64,000 nt of DNA, from contig NC_087064.1 of NCBI RefSeq assembly GCF_963678635.1, positions 64,101,548-64,165,547 of the forward strand, given 5' to 3'. Numbering within the stretch: the stretch's first letter is position 1; every line of letters starts with the position of its first letter. This document shows, one piece after another, positions 13,060 to 25,617 of this stretch. Under the pieces are notes generated by a model. It searched no databases, was not told where the DNA came from, and was given only the letters and a program-made list of their open reading frames with translations. This DNA comes from Symsagittifera roscoffensis. Its lineage: Eukaryota > Xenacoelomorpha > Acoela > Convolutidae. Both the position numbers and the translations under genes were made by a program.

Positions 13060-14762
13060 ATTGAAAAATTTACTAATAAATTCGAACAAAAACTAACCAT
13101 TCATTATAATTGTTTTCTTTTTTTTTTCTATAGTATTCACAGACACGATCATCAATCATCAACAAATAAGAAAAACGAAATAAAAAAACATAAAACTTTT
13201 TTCTAGATTCATTAATTTCTATAAACCAAACTCAATAAGCGAAGCAGTAAATTTTTCCCGTACAAAACAATAAATTGATATATAAATTTTTTCCCTATGC
13301 AGTAATTATTCTTAAAATGGAAATAAATTGATAATTTCAACCCCCCAAATCAAGCAGTAAAATTAATAATTTCAAAGTAGTAAATAAATAAATTTTGCCA
13401 ATAAAATTAAAAGCAGTCCTAACCTTTTCAAAGACGCTTCTTTATAGTTTAAATATTCACTCGCCCACAATTCTATCCACAATTACACAGCTCGCCCACG
13501 AAGAATTGTTTAAAGAATGAACTTAAGTTTTGACTTTCACTGATAATAACTCTAACCAGTTTTAACACATTCCAAACTTTCCTTTAACCCGGTTGGAAAG
13601 GAATTATAAAATAATCCAAACTAACCAACGCAAGCTTACTAAACACCACAAACCACAACCTAACAGCATGACTAAGAAAAGAAAACCCACGGTAACCAAT
13701 CTGGATTAACAGCAACTTAGAACTGGATAAATTATTCTTTTGAAGACTACTTTTAAGTCTGAACACAAAAGAACAAAACTCCAAAAAGTCGAAAGACAAA
13801 CCCAAAACAAACGATTTGATTTTTGAGAAATAGACACAACCAAGACAAAAAAAGGAACAAACCAGTAATAAAAAAGCACGAAAGGTTGAACTCAAACTGG
13901 ACCCTCCAAAAAAGAGTGCAAGAATTTATACCCTCACTCCTGGCCTAACCCACCAGAGAGGACGTCCTGAGCATGCTCTATAGCCGTCCTCACCTACCGG
14001 GCTACATCCACGCTTTGTGACCCACAACTCTATTTTTGACGAGAGTGATCCAAGTATGAGTAGCTCTGAAAAATAATCGAACTAAACAATAATGATTTTG
14101 CGATGAAAACTAATACAAGATCATAACTAAAAAACCAAATTAACAAAGATTTGTATATGTAAATAATACAATGCAGTATATAGATAACATACAGCCCAAA
14201 GACGAGCAGCAAGGAAATTGACAACCCAATCACACTCCAACTACGGAATGGCAAAACTCACCCGACGTGCTGCCTACAGACAGTCACTACACTCATGGGA
14301 TTTAAAGTACGAATTGGCATCCCAGCAAAGGAAACTTATTGCAACCGAAAATTGGCCATCTCGATGTTCAAGTATACGTACAGATCCAAGTCACCAGTCA
14401 CTGCATCCAAAGTCAAACTACATGCCACGAGATTGGAACATTGCTGTTCTCTAAGATCAACCAAATCTACACTCATCACAACCGATCAGAAATCATAGTA
14501 CGATCTCCCGAAACGATCGTGACAACAACTCTTCTTCCAAACCAGAAAAAAGAATATGCTCGCAACCTCTAAAGAAAGACACCATCATCCATCCTTCACT
14601 ACAATAGAACACTGAAAAATTAAAACTCTCTAAGCCCCGGATGGGTGGAACCAGATCTAAACTAGAATTTACTATTGGATATTATTCTGATATTTTATCT
14701 CTATAAAATATTGAATACTAACCAATCATACTCCACCAAACTAACAACCCACTTGTTTGTAA

Positions 14763-14790
14763 GTGTTGAAACTACTTGTAGTTTCAACAC
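14763..14790. other. Perfect 13-bp inverted repeat with 2-nt loop
   Basis: GTGTTGAAACTAC is followed by TT and then its exact reverse complement. In the second tandem unit (about 20,178-20,205) the right arm has one mismatch. It lies about 300 bp upstream of the Q/P-rich exon. Function is unknown; it could be a hairpin in RNA or a cruciform. Confidence 0.7.
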
Positions 14791-15094
14791 CAGAACAATT
14801 GAATTAGGCTTAGAATACAGTCGTTCTCATTTTGGAACTAACTCGCATAAACCGGTGTACACTAGATCTATTGAGACTAGGAGATATAAGATTAAGATTA
14901 GGATTGGTATTAGACTAAGAAGTTGCACGAATCTATCCGGCCGAAAATAAGCTAGCGTGACGAGCAGACGGTGTACCTTATCTGAAATTACTCTATGAGT
15001 ATACCCAAAAGGATTTAACTCAATAGTCTCATCAAAAATACTAAATGTTTTTATTAAATCAAGTATGATGGTTTTCACCAGACTTAAAATGCAG

Positions 15095-15263
15095 GTATCC
15101 GAGCCAGCCCCCTCCCTCGCAGCACCAACAGTCACAGCGACCAATGAGTCAGCAGAGACCCTACTACCCTCCTCCCGATCAGCAGCAGCCGATGCACTCT
15201 CAAACATCCAGGGGTAATCGACCCACGACGGGATCTAATAGAAGAGTGACAACAAAATTCTGA
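15095..15263 (+). CDS. Q/P-rich terminal exon, unit 1 (partial gene)
   Basis: This reading frame of 55 codons plus TGA begins right after a TGCAG splice-acceptor-like site (AG at 15,093-15,094, pyrimidine tract weak). It encodes a low-complexity tail rich in Gln, Pro, Ser and Arg (SQPPPSQHQQSQRP, YYPPPDQQQ) and ends in a basic segment (SNRRVTTKF). It has no ATG of its own, so it would be a last exon. The second tandem unit keeps exactly the same frame, length and stop with a single amino-acid change. Surrounding sequence has frame-breaking indels between the units, which makes coding likely. The upstream exon was not identified. Such tails occur in RNA-binding and chromatin proteins, but no family can be named. 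Confidence 0.45.
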
Positions 15264-15654
15264 TCATTTCAAAACCCTTTCTTTTGTAATTAAGTGTAAA
15301 AAAAACAGTGTGACATAAAAAAAAACAAAGAACATTTTTTTTCCTTCAAGGAGCCATCATTCAGTCGTTAGAACTCAATGATAAATTGGTCACGTCACTT
15401 TGAAAATCAATTTTAAATCACCAAATAAATTTTTCGTGTTCCATCGATTGGAAACATCCCCCGAGTGGATCCCGCGCTAGAACGAATGCGGCTTTTATGA
15501 GTCATTTTATCAAAACAATTTGAAACCAACTTATCAAAACTTTGAGTTATCACTTGCTTTGTCATTTTTATACTATAGAATTTCAAACATTTAGACTGAC
15601 AGCATTAGCAAAACTAACACTGCAATCGTTTATAATAGTTTTTTTTTTGTTGCT

Positions 15655-15989
15655 TGTAAATTATCGACCAAATTGATTTTTCGAGCTCTCACAAAGCACT
15701 GATTAGTCCTTATTTTTTGCAAAATTTTCTGCGCCGGAGGCAAAATTTTGAAAGAACAGGCCAAAAAAAGCGTTTTTAGGCACTTCTTGGAAAATACTGA
15801 TAAAAAATTTGCGTTTTTCGGAGCGCGCGGCCCCCTCAAAACTAGTATATATTGGCGCCAAAGGCGCCTTTAGAAAAATTTTAGGGTCCATCACCAAAAA
15901 TGGATATCTCAAAATAGGACAAAGGGGGTCGAATCCCTGAGGACAAGGCGTCCGCAACCCCCACCCCCACTCCCGTAAATCCGCCCCTG
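15655..15989. mobile_element. hAT-type MITE, 5'-truncated (unit 1)
   Basis: This is the right end of the CAGGGGCGGATCTAGG-type family, ending in the inverted terminus TAAATCCGCCCCTG at 15,976-15,989. Internal landmarks are the GGCGCCAAAGGCGCC palindrome at 15,854 and the GGGGGTCGAATCCCTGAGGA box. The left terminus is missing, and the 8 bp after the right end are not found on the left. The short minus-strand frames across it are not genes. Confidence 0.7.
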
Positions 15990-16869
15990 AGTGTAACCCA
16001 ATCAGACATTAAAACTGATAATATCGGGATTTTATAAAATTCAGAAAAGTTGTTTATATTGTCTGAAAAATGTAGAATAGCAACTAAAACTTCTCGGCTT
16101 TGGAAAACATGCGTTTTCAAAACGCTGAACGAAGGTTTAACCCGATTATGGCTTCTGTTCACAAATTTTGCCAAAAATTTGATTTTGCGAAAAATTTCTG
16201 TGTGACTGTGAGCTAAAGTCACTCGGAAAGAACTGCAACATCAAACTAAAAGTTTTTGAGATTTCTTAAGGTTTGCAAACTAAGGGCTACCGCGGTGAGA
16301 ACAAGTAAGTATTTGCAAAATTTCTTCATGTCGCTTCAAAGATTTGCCTTTTTTGCGTTTTTGTGAGAAGAATCAACAAAAAATTCAACTTAGGTTAGAG
16401 CAAATATTTTTTTATCTGCAAAGTTTTGGTATAATACTGATTTCAATGGTTTTTTGTCTTGTCAAACAATAGCGCTAAAATTCAACTGAAACACATACAC
16501 CAATAACTTTATTTTCATTTAATCAAACTAACTGAAAGTTAAAATCTTTCAGAGCAAGAAAAAGATTGGCAAAAGAGTATTGGTACAAAAAGTTGGAAAA
16601 ATCATAAAAATAATCTGTGTACAAGCTGTTTATAATCTGTTGTTAGGCAAAAAAACTGAGAAAATCAGTAACTAATCTGTATTGAATCTGTTACTATTCC
16701 GAATATAGTCTTTTAAAATCAGTATAAAGTCGGTAGATTATCTATATATAATCCATATATAAACTTTTTGAAATTTATATAAAATCAGTAAATAAGGAAA
16801 TAAGCTGTATATGATGCCAAATAAAATGAAAATAAAATGAAAAAAATAATAGTCAAATTTGATATTTTT

Positions 16870-17270
16870 TAAGAAAATCATCGCCCCACAAGCCATATAA
16901 AGTACAAAGTGATAGATTAACCTCCTAGTAACAAATCACTTATGGCAAATAAGCTTCCTTCAACCAATTTGGAACGATTTCTATCACGGTTTAAATCTCC
17001 GCGTACACGTTAATTGCGCGAAATTTATCTCATGTTACTTGTCCCAAATTGGCCAAAATGACTACATTTAAATCCCATGACTGTACAAAATTTATCAAAG
17101 TTAAAATAACTTTTCAAAGTTAAGCTCAAGACACAATACCTTTTGAATGGTATAAAAAATTCTGTCAAAAATGGCTAGTTAAAATGTCGAAGGTGGTCTG
17201 AAGAAAAAAACCCAACCCCATCCTAAATATTCCATTGGTTTTGTTACGAGTAGGAACAACAAGTGGCAAA
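16870..17270 (+). repeat. Member of the 560-bp dispersed family (unit 1)
   Basis: This is a body copy running from the GCCATATAAAGTACAAAG landmark to TAGGAACAACAAGTGG. It lacks the stem-loop end seen in the 52,080 copy. Orientation is the same as at 52,080. Confidence 0.7.
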
Positions 17271-17423
17271 AAAAATGTCAAAAACTGCCTCAATCATTTT
17301 TGATTCAGAGAAACAAATTGAGAAAACTGAGAGTTTTTTTTGTTATTTTTTGTAATTTCATGGTGACTTGAAATTCACTTATGTACCCTAATCAATCAAG
17401 ATTTATGCAAATGAGGTTTATCT

Positions 17424-17570
17424 CGCAAGATCTTGCGAAAGTGAGGTTATCTTGCAAGAATTGCAAGAATGAGCTTTTCCTGCAAGATCTTGCGAGAGTG
17501 AGGTTATCTTGCAAGAATTGCAAGAATGAGCTTTTCCTGCAAGAATCTTGCAGGTCCTTGCAATATAGCC
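17424..17570. repeat. GCAAGATCTTGC palindromic minisatellite
   Basis: There are about 2.3 tandem units of roughly 62 bp, each built on GCAAGATCTTGC (a perfect 12-bp palindrome) plus GTGAGGTTATCTTGCAAGAA and TGCAAGAATGAGC. Related single or multiple units occur at 18,318-18,400, 22,828-22,970, 26,255-26,310, 26,880-26,960 and 29,817-29,905. The overlapping open frames on both strands are products of the repeat. Confidence 0.8.
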
Positions 17571-17899
17571 AACAATGAAATTTCCACGGAAACTTATTCT
17601 GAGCACAAGAAAAAACTATTGAGATCCAGTTTGACTACGGTCACAAAAAATTCTGAGTTTATGCTCGGAAAAAAATAAGTCAAACAAAATTTTAAATTGT
17701 TCATATATATTTTGATTTTTCATTTTTCTAGATTAAAAATGGTTTCAGATTATTGTTATAATTTATTTTTGTCAAACTGAACAATTCAAAAACAAATTTA
17801 TAGACTTAATTTGAAGTTTTCATCTAGTTTCGCGACTCAAGTGGTTAAAGTTTAATTTTTAAAATTTTTTGTCAATTTTTTGACGAATAGAGTCAATTA

Positions 17900-18260
17900 G
17901 TTAATATATTTTGTATGTTGTATTCATATAAATCCGATGAATAAAAATATTCTCATTATTACGACGACAAGTTTTTCTTTGAAATGTTGATTTGTTCAAT
18001 TAATTAAGTTTTTCTCTTTGCTACTGGTAAAAAGTCTACTGGTAAAAAAATTATACTTGTTTTGTGTGAATTTTGTTGTTACAAAATATTTTGTATGTTG
18101 TTTTCACAAAAATCCGATAAATAATTATGTTCTTATTGTTATGAGGACATGTTTTTCTTTGTAATGTTGATTTGTTCAATTAATTAAGTTTTTCTTTTTG
18201 CTACTGGTAAAAAGTCTACCGGTAAAAAAAATTATACTTGTTTTGTGTGAATTTTGTTTC
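17900..18260 (+). repeat. 180-bp tandem pair
   Basis: Two adjacent copies with period 180 bp (TATTTTGTATGTTGT at 17,906 and 18,086), each ending in a CTACTGGTAAAAAGTCTAC(T/C)GG box. The pair is repeated in unit 2 (23,305-23,660), and a single copy is at 26,640-26,820. Confidence 0.75.
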
Positions 18261-20508
18261 CCAAAAAATCATATCTTTAAAGATCTTGGTAGAATTAAGG
18301 TTGTCTTCAAACGAAGTTATCTTGCAAGATCTTTTAAAGAGATGCATCTTCTTTAAAAGAATCCTGCAAGATTTTTGCCAGTTTTTGCAAGATAACCTTC
18401 CTTGATCAACTAGGGGAGCCATTAATGGAAATTATGACGCGCGATATATTAAGTATTTATAACACGTGTGAGCTGCGAATGAAATCAATTCGAAACTAAT
18501 AATTTCGAACAAAAACTAACCATTCATTATAATTGTTTTTTTTTGCTATAGTATTCAAAGACACGATCGTCAATCATCTACAAAAAAGAAAAACGAAATA
18601 AAAAACATAAAACTTTTTTCTAGATTCGAAAATTTTTATTAACCAATCTCAATAAGCGAAGCAGTAAATTTGTCCCGTACAAAACAATAAATTGATAAAT
18701 AAATTTTTTTTCTCTATGCAGTAAATATAATTAAACTAAAAACAAATTGATAATTTCAACCCCCCAAATCAAGCAGTAAAATTAATAATTTCAAAGTGTT
18801 AAATGAATAAATGTTGCCAATGAAATTAAAAGCAGTCCTAACTTTTTCAAAGACGCTTCTTTATAGTTTAAATATTCACTCGCCCTCAATTCTATCCACA
18901 ATTGCCAAGCTCGTCCACAAAGAATTGTTTAAAGAATGAACTTAAGTTTTAACTTTCACTGATAACAACTCTAACCAGTTTTAACACATTTCAAACTTTC
19001 CTTTAACCCGGTTGGAAAGGAATTATATAATAATCCAAACCAACTAACGCAAGCTTACTAAACACCACAAACCACAACCTAACAGCATTACTAAGACAAG
19101 AAAACCCACGGTAACCAATCTGGATTAACAGCAGCTTAGAACTGGATAAATAATTCTTTTGAAGACTACTTTTAAGTCTGAACACAAAAAAAAACAAAAC
19201 TCCAAAAAGTCGAAAAACAAACCCAAAACAAACAATTTGACTTTTGAGAAAAAGACACAACCAATACAAAAAAGGAACAAACCAGTAATAAAAAGGCACG
19301 AAAGGTTGAACTCAAACTGAACCTCCAAAAAAGAGTGCATGAATTTATACCCTCACTCCTGGCCTAACCCAACAGAGAGGACGTCCTGAGCATGCTCTAT
19401 AGCCGTCCTCACCCACCGGGCTACATCCACGCTTTGTGATCCACAACTCAATTTTTGACGAGAGTGACTCAAGTATGAGTAGCTCTGAAAAATAATCGAA
19501 CTAAACATTAATGCTTTTGCGATGAAAACTAATACAAGATCATAACTAAAAAACCAAATTAACAAAGATTTGTATATGTGAATAATACAATGCAGTATAT
19601 AGATAACATACAGCCCAAAGACGAGCAGCAAGAAAATTGACAACCCAATCACACTCCAACTACGGAATGGCAAAACTCACCCGACGTGCTGCCTACAGTC
19701 ACTACACTCAAAGGATTTAAAGTACGAATTGGCATCGCAGCAAAGGAAACTTATTGCAACCGAACAATGGTCATCTTGATGTTCAAGTATACGTACAGAT
19801 CCAAGTCACCAGGCACTGCATCCAAAGTCAAACTACATGCCACGAGATTGGAACATTGCTGTTCTCTAAGATCAACCAAATCTACACTCATCACAACCGA
19901 TCAGAAATCATAGTACAATCTCCCGAAACGATCGTGATAACAACTCTTCTTCCAAACCAGAAAAAAGAATATGCTCGCAACCTCTAAAGAAAGACACCAT
20001 CATCCATCCTCCAGTACAATAGAACACTGAAAAACTAAAACTCTCTAAGCCCCGGATGGGTGGAACCAGATCTAAACTAGAATTTATTATTGGATATGAT
20101 TCTGATATTTTATCTGTATAGAATATTGAATACTAACCAATCATACTCCACCAAACTAACAACCCACTTGTTTGTAAGTGTTGAAACTACTTGTAGTTTC
20201 AATACCAGAACAATTGAATTAAGCTTAAAATACAGTTGTTCTCATTCTGGAACTAACTCGCATAAACCGGTGTACACTAGATCTATTGAGACTAGGAGAT
20301 ATAAGATTAAGATTAAGATTGGTATTAGACTAAGAAGTTGCATGAATCTATCCGGCCGAAAATAAGCTAGCGTGACGAGCAGACGGTGTACCTTATCTAA
20401 AATTACTCTATGAGTATACCCAAAAGGTTTTAACTCAATAATCTCATCAAAAATACTAAATGTTTTATTAATTTAAGTATGATGGTTTTCACCAGACTTA
20501 AAATGCAG

Positions 20509-20677
20509 GTATCCGAGCCAGCCCCCTCCCTCGCAGCACCAACAGTCACAGCGACCAATGAGTCAGCAGAGACCCTACTACCCTCCTCCCGATCAGCAGC
20601 AGACGATGCACTCTCAAACATCCAGGGGTAATCGACCCACGACGGGATCTAATAGAAGAGTGACAACAAAATTCTGA
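20509..20677 (+). CDS. Q/P-rich terminal exon, unit 2 (partial gene)
   Basis: This is the exact counterpart of 15,095-15,263, offset by 5,414 bp. The acceptor-like TGCAG, frame, length and TGA are all kept. The only coding difference seen is Pro to Thr in the QQQ(P/T)MHSQ segment. Conservation against frameshifts while neighbouring frames drift suggests this exon is, or recently was, translated. Confidence 0.45.
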
Positions 20678-21065
20678 ACATTTTGAAACCCTTTCTTTTG
20701 TAATTAAGTGTAAAAAAAACAGTGTGACAAAAAAAACAAAGAACATTTTTTTCCTTCAAGGAGCCATCATTCAGTAGTTAGAACTCAATGATAAATTGAT
20801 CACGTCACTTTGAAACTCAATTGTAAATCACCAAATAAGTTTTTCGTGTTTCATCGATTGGAAACATCCACCGAGTGGATCCCACGCTAGAACAAATGCT
20901 GCTTTTATGAGTCATTTTATCAAAACAATTTGAAACCAACTTATCAAAATTTTGAGTTATCACTTGCTTTGTCATTTTATACTATAGAATTTCAAACATT
21001 TAGACTGACAGCCTTAGCAAAACTAACACTGCAATCGTTTATAATTGTTTTTTTTTGTTGCTTGT

Positions 21066-21398
21066 AAATTATCGACCAAATTGATTTTTCGAGCTCTCAC
21101 AAAGCACTGATTAGTCCCTATTTATTGCAAAATTTTCTGCGCCGGAGGCAAAATTTTGAAAGAACAGGCCAAAAAAAGCGTTTTTAGGCACTCCTTGGAA
21201 AATACTGATAAAAAAATTGCGTTTTTCGGAGCGCGCGGTCCCCTCAAAACTAGTATATTTTGGCGCCAAAGGCGCCTTTAGAAAAATTTTAAGGTCCATC
21301 ACCAAAAATGGATATATCAAAATAGTACAAAGGGGGTCGAAACCCTGAGGACAAGGCGCCCGCAACCCCCACCCCCACTCCCATAAATCCGCCCCTGA
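21066..21398. mobile_element. hAT-type MITE, 5'-truncated (unit 2)
   Basis: This is the duplicate of the truncated MITE at 15,655-15,989, carried along by the tandem duplication. It ends in TAAATCCGCCCCTG. Confidence 0.7.
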
Positions 21399-22279
21399 GT
21401 GTAACCCAATAAGACATTAAAACTGATAATATCGGGATTTTATAAAATTCAGAAAAGTTGTTTATATTGTCTGAAAAATGTAGAATAGCAACTAAAACTT
21501 CTCGGCTTTGGAAAACATGCATTTTCAAAACGCGGAACGAAGGTTTAACCCGATTATGGCTTCTGTTCACAAATTTTGCCAAAAATTTGATTTCGAGAAA
21601 AGTTTCTGTGTGACTGTGAGCTAAAGTCACTCGGAAAGAACTGCAACATCAAACTAAAAGTTTTTGAGATTTCTTAAGGTTTGCAAACTAAGGGCTACCG
21701 AGGTGAGAACAAGTAAGTATTTGCAAAATTTCTTCATGTTGCTTCAAAGATTTGCTTTTTTTGCGTTTCTGTGAGAAGAATGAACAAAAAATTCAACTTA
21801 TATTAGAGCAAATAATTTTTATCTGCAAAGTTTTGGTATAATACTGATTTCAAGGGTTTTTTGTCTTGTCAAACAACAGCGCTAAAATTCAACTGAAACA
21901 CATACATCAATAACTTTATTTTCATTTAATCAAACTAACGGAAAGTTAAAATCTTTCAGAGCAAGAAAAAGATTGGCAAAAGAGTATTGGTACAAAAAGT
22001 TGGAAAAATCATAAAAAAAATCTGTGTACAAGCTGTTTATAATCTGTTGTTAGGCAAAAAAACTAAGAAAATCAGTAAATAATCTGTATTGAATCTGTTA
22101 CTATTCCGAATATAGTCTTTTAAAATCAGTATAAATCTGTAGATTATCTATATATAATCCGTATATAAACTTTTTGAAATTTATATAAAATCAGTAAATA
22201 AGGAAAAAAGCTGTATATGATGCCAAATAAAATGAAAATGAAATGAAAAAAATAATTGTCAAATTTGATATTTTTTAAG

Positions 22280-22680
22280 AAAATCATCGCCCCACAAGCC
22301 ATATAAAGTACAAAATGATAAATTTTCCTCCTAGTAACAAATCATTCATGGCAAATAAGCTTCCTTCAACCAATTTGGAACGATTTCCATCACAGTTTAA
22401 ATCTCCGCGTACACGTTAATTGCGCGAAATATATCTCATGTTACTTGTCCCAAACTGGCCAAAATGACTACATTTAAATCCCATGACTGTACAAAAATTT
22501 ATCAAAGTTAAAATTACTTTTCAAAGTTAAGCTCAAGACACAATACCTTTTTAATGGTATAAAAAATTCTGTCAAAAATGGCTAGTTAAAATGTCGAAGG
22601 TGGTCTGAAGAAAAAAAACCCACCCCCATCCTAAATATTCCATTGCTTTTGTTACGAGTAGGAACAACAAGTGGCAACAA
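22280..22680 (+). repeat. Member of the 560-bp dispersed family (unit 2)
   Basis: Counterpart of 16,870-17,270 in the second tandem unit, with the same truncation of the stem-loop end. Confidence 0.7.
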
Positions 22681-24074
22681 ATGTCAAACACTGCCTCAGT
22701 CATTTTTGATTCAGAGAAACAAATTGAGAAAACTAAGAGTTTTTTTTGTTATTTTTTGTAATTTCATGGTGACTTGAAATTCACTTATGTACCCTAATTG
22801 ATCAAGATTGTTGCAAATGAGGTTTGTTTTGCAAGATCTTGCGAAAGTGAGGTTATCTTGCAAGAAATGCAAGAATGAGCTTTTCCTGCAAGATCTTGCG
22901 AGAGTGAGGTTATCTTGCAAGAATTGCAAGAATGAGCTTTCCCTGCAAGAATTTTGCAGGTGCTTGCAATATAGCCAACTATGAAATTTCCACGAAAGCT
23001 TATTCTGAGCACAAGAAAAAACTATTGAGATCCAGTTTGACTACGGTCACAAAGAATTCTGAGTTTATGCTCGGAAAAAAATAAGTCAAACAAAATTTTA
23101 AATTGTTCATATATATTTTGATTTTTCATTTTTCTAAATTAAAAATGGTTTCAGATTATTGTTATAATTTATTCTTGTCAAACTGAACATTTCAAAAAAA
23201 AATTTATTGACTTAATTTGAAGTTTTCATCTAGTTTCGCGACTCAAGTGGTTAAAGTTTAATTTTTAAAAATTTTTGTCAATTTTTTGATGAATAGAGTC
23301 AATTATTTAATATATTTTGTATGTTGTATTCATATAAATCCGATGAATAAATATATTCTCATTATTATGAGGACAAGTTTTTCTTTGTAATGTTGATTTG
23401 TTCTATTAATTAAGTTTTTCTCTTTGCTACTGGTAAAAAGTCTACTGGTAAAAAAATTATACTTGTTTTGTGTGAATTTTGTTGTTACAAAATATTTTGT
23501 ATGTTGTTTTCACATAAATCCGATAAATAAATATATTCTCATTATTATGAGGACATGTTTTTCTTTGTAATGTTGATTTGTTCAATTAATTAAGTTTTTC
23601 TTTTTGCTACTGGTAAAAAGTCTACCGGTAAAAAATTATACTTGTTTTGTGTGAATTTTGTTTCCCAAAAAATCATATCTTTAAAGATCTTGGTAGAATT
23701 AAGGTTGTCTTCAAACGAGGTTATCTTGCAAGATCTATTAAAGAGATGCATCTTCTTTAAAAGAATCCTGCAAGATTTTTGCCAGTTTTTGCAAGATAAC
23801 CTTCCTTGATCAACTAGGGTAGCCATTAATGGAAATTATGACGCGCGATATTTTAAGTGTTTATAACACGTGTGAGCTGCGAATGAAATCAATTCGAAAC
23901 TAATAAATTCGAACAAAACTAACCATTCCTTATAATTGTTTTCTTTTTTTTCTATAGTATTCAAAGACACGATCATCAATTATCTACAAAAAAGAAAAAC
24001 GAAATAAAGAACATAAAACTTTTTTCTAGATACATAAAGTTCAATAAACCAATTTCCTCAGGTGCATTCAAAAC

Positions 24075-24530
24075 ATTTCATTTTTTAACCTGATAAACAA
24101 GCAGTTGTGTTCTCTTCAACTGTTATTTCCACATGCAGCAACTTTTTTTGCTCTCTTTACGAAAGTAAGGGAATATTTGAGCTCGGGTGGGTTTTTGTTC
24201 CGACTTTCGATACGAAAGTAACGGAATATTTGTGCTCGGGTTTTTTTTCTTTAGACAAATTTCGACTTTTCAACTAGCCATTTTTGACGGAATTTTTTAT
24301 ATCATTCAAAAAGTATTGTTGTCCTGAGTTTAAATTCCAAGAAACGTTTCACCTGTGATCATTTTTCGTAAAGTTATGGTGATTTAAAGATTGCCATTTT
24401 GGCCAATTTGGGACAATGAACGCGCGATATATTTCCTGCCACTAACGGAGGCTTAATCCGTCCTAGCAATTGTTCCAAATTGGTTGAAAGAAACTTATTT
24501 GCCAAAGAATAACGTCTTATGAGTTAAACT
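24075..24530 (-). repeat. Member of the 560-bp dispersed family
   Basis: This copy is inverted relative to 52,080. It shows the CCGACTTTCGATACGAAAGT stem-loop at about 24,200 and two tandem copies of the GGAATATTTGTGCTCGGG module. Confidence 0.7.
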
Positions 24531-24589
24531 CTGCAACTAAATACTTAGTTAGTTAATTACTGCATAATCTTTTTATAACCGTGCGCCGT

Positions 24590-25510
24590 GAATAACGCAG
24601 AAATGTTGCAAGTTTTGCAAATGATTTTGCAAAAAAACGTATAGATCATAATCCGTTATAATCAATTATAATGGATTTTAAATGGATTATATTCCATTAT
24701 ACTGGATTTTAAATGGACTATAATCCATTAAAATGGATTTTAATGGATTGTGTTTTTACAAAAACAATTGATTATAACAAAAAAATTATCGATTTTGAGG
24801 GTTTGAATTTGCCACAATAATGCATTATAATGACAAAATTTTAGACAACAATTTTTCATTATAATCGATTATTATTATTATCTATGGAACTCCGGTGCGG
24901 GCATATACACAATAACTTACACACTTATACATACACAAATTCTTAGCAGTTTACCCAGGTATGTTTTTGTAAGAACAATCGATGTTTGGTTTTTATCATG
25001 GCTCGGTTCATTTCTTAAATATTTATATATTTTTTGATTCTTCGTATGAAATAAAATATCATATACGTATTTGATTTTATTTTTTTTCAGCAGTAGTTTA
25101 AATTTAGTCTTGACATAATTCCTGTGGTCTGCATTAAGATTAAACAAAACAACTCAGCGTAACTATAGATCTCTTAACCGTTCAAAGAAAAAATCAGTGT
25201 TTATTTCAACAGTTGTCATATCCAAAAACCAAAAAATATCCCAAAAAATTGAATAACTGATAGAGACAGAAATTTTTTGCTGCAATTTTTTTCACAATTT
25301 ATTTGATGACAATTGAGTAATTCAAATATTAAACAAGTCTTGCCAAATACTAGAAAACGAATTTGGTTCAGAGAATATTCTGACAAATGGTTTCGTGCAA
25401 AAGTCTTTTTTTTTGGATAAAATTACCCAAGCAAACACAATTGTCAAACAAATAACAAACACTTATACACACATACCGGCCTCTCCTCCTTTTATTGTCC
25501 GGCTGCAACC
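24590..25510 (+). repeat. Segmental copy with TTATAATGGATT minisatellite (copy 1 of 2)
   Basis: About 0.9 kb that recurs at 28,130-29,110 in the same orientation. The first 200 bp are a run of interleaved ATAATGGATTTTAAATGGAT and its complement, so the block can fold on itself. The rest is AT-rich with short TACACAC runs. No gene is seen; the 76-aa minus-strand frame at 24,917-25,147 is not preserved in the second copy. Confidence 0.75.
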
Positions 25511-25617
25511 TTCTAAGCACTTTTAACTAGGCATTTTTAATTGCAGAGAAGAATTTGCTGCAATTTTTTTAAAATATTTTTTAAGCAATTCAAATATTAA
25601 ACAAAACTGCTTATATC

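Larger units (their letters stand above)
13066..18490 (+). repeat. 5.4-kb tandem unit, copy 1
   Basis: This is the first of two head-to-tail copies of a unit of about 5.4 kb; landmarks recur at offsets of 5,414-5,423 bp. It begins with an AT-rich segment carrying a pyrimidine tract and TATAGTATTCA (13,110-13,140). It then has a region of overlapping short frames (13,580-14,570), a perfect 13-bp hairpin, a Q/P-rich exon, a truncated hAT-type MITE, a member of the 560-bp family and a palindromic minisatellite. Copies differ by scattered substitutions and small indels of a few percent by eye. Except for the exon noted separately, I see no reading frame conserved against stops. Confidence 0.85.
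18491..23895 (+). repeat. 5.4-kb tandem unit, copy 2 (stub of a third copy to 24,060)
   Basis: This is the second copy of the 13,066-18,490 unit in the same orientation and with the same internal order. The start of a third copy follows at about 23,896-24,060, where homology breaks off near TTCAATAAACCAATTTCC. A 4-bp deletion near 19,700 and many 1-bp indels put most short frames out of register relative to copy 1, so those frames are probably not genes. Confidence 0.85.

Noticed and set aside
13584-14570. Several 70-100-codon frames in the tandem unit
   Set aside because: Copy 2 has indels that shift them, and the changes show no codon bias.
17381-17606. Repetitive Cys/Lys-rich frames on both strands
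   Set aside because: They are translation of the GCAAGATCTTGC minisatellite; similar frames appear wherever the repeat does.
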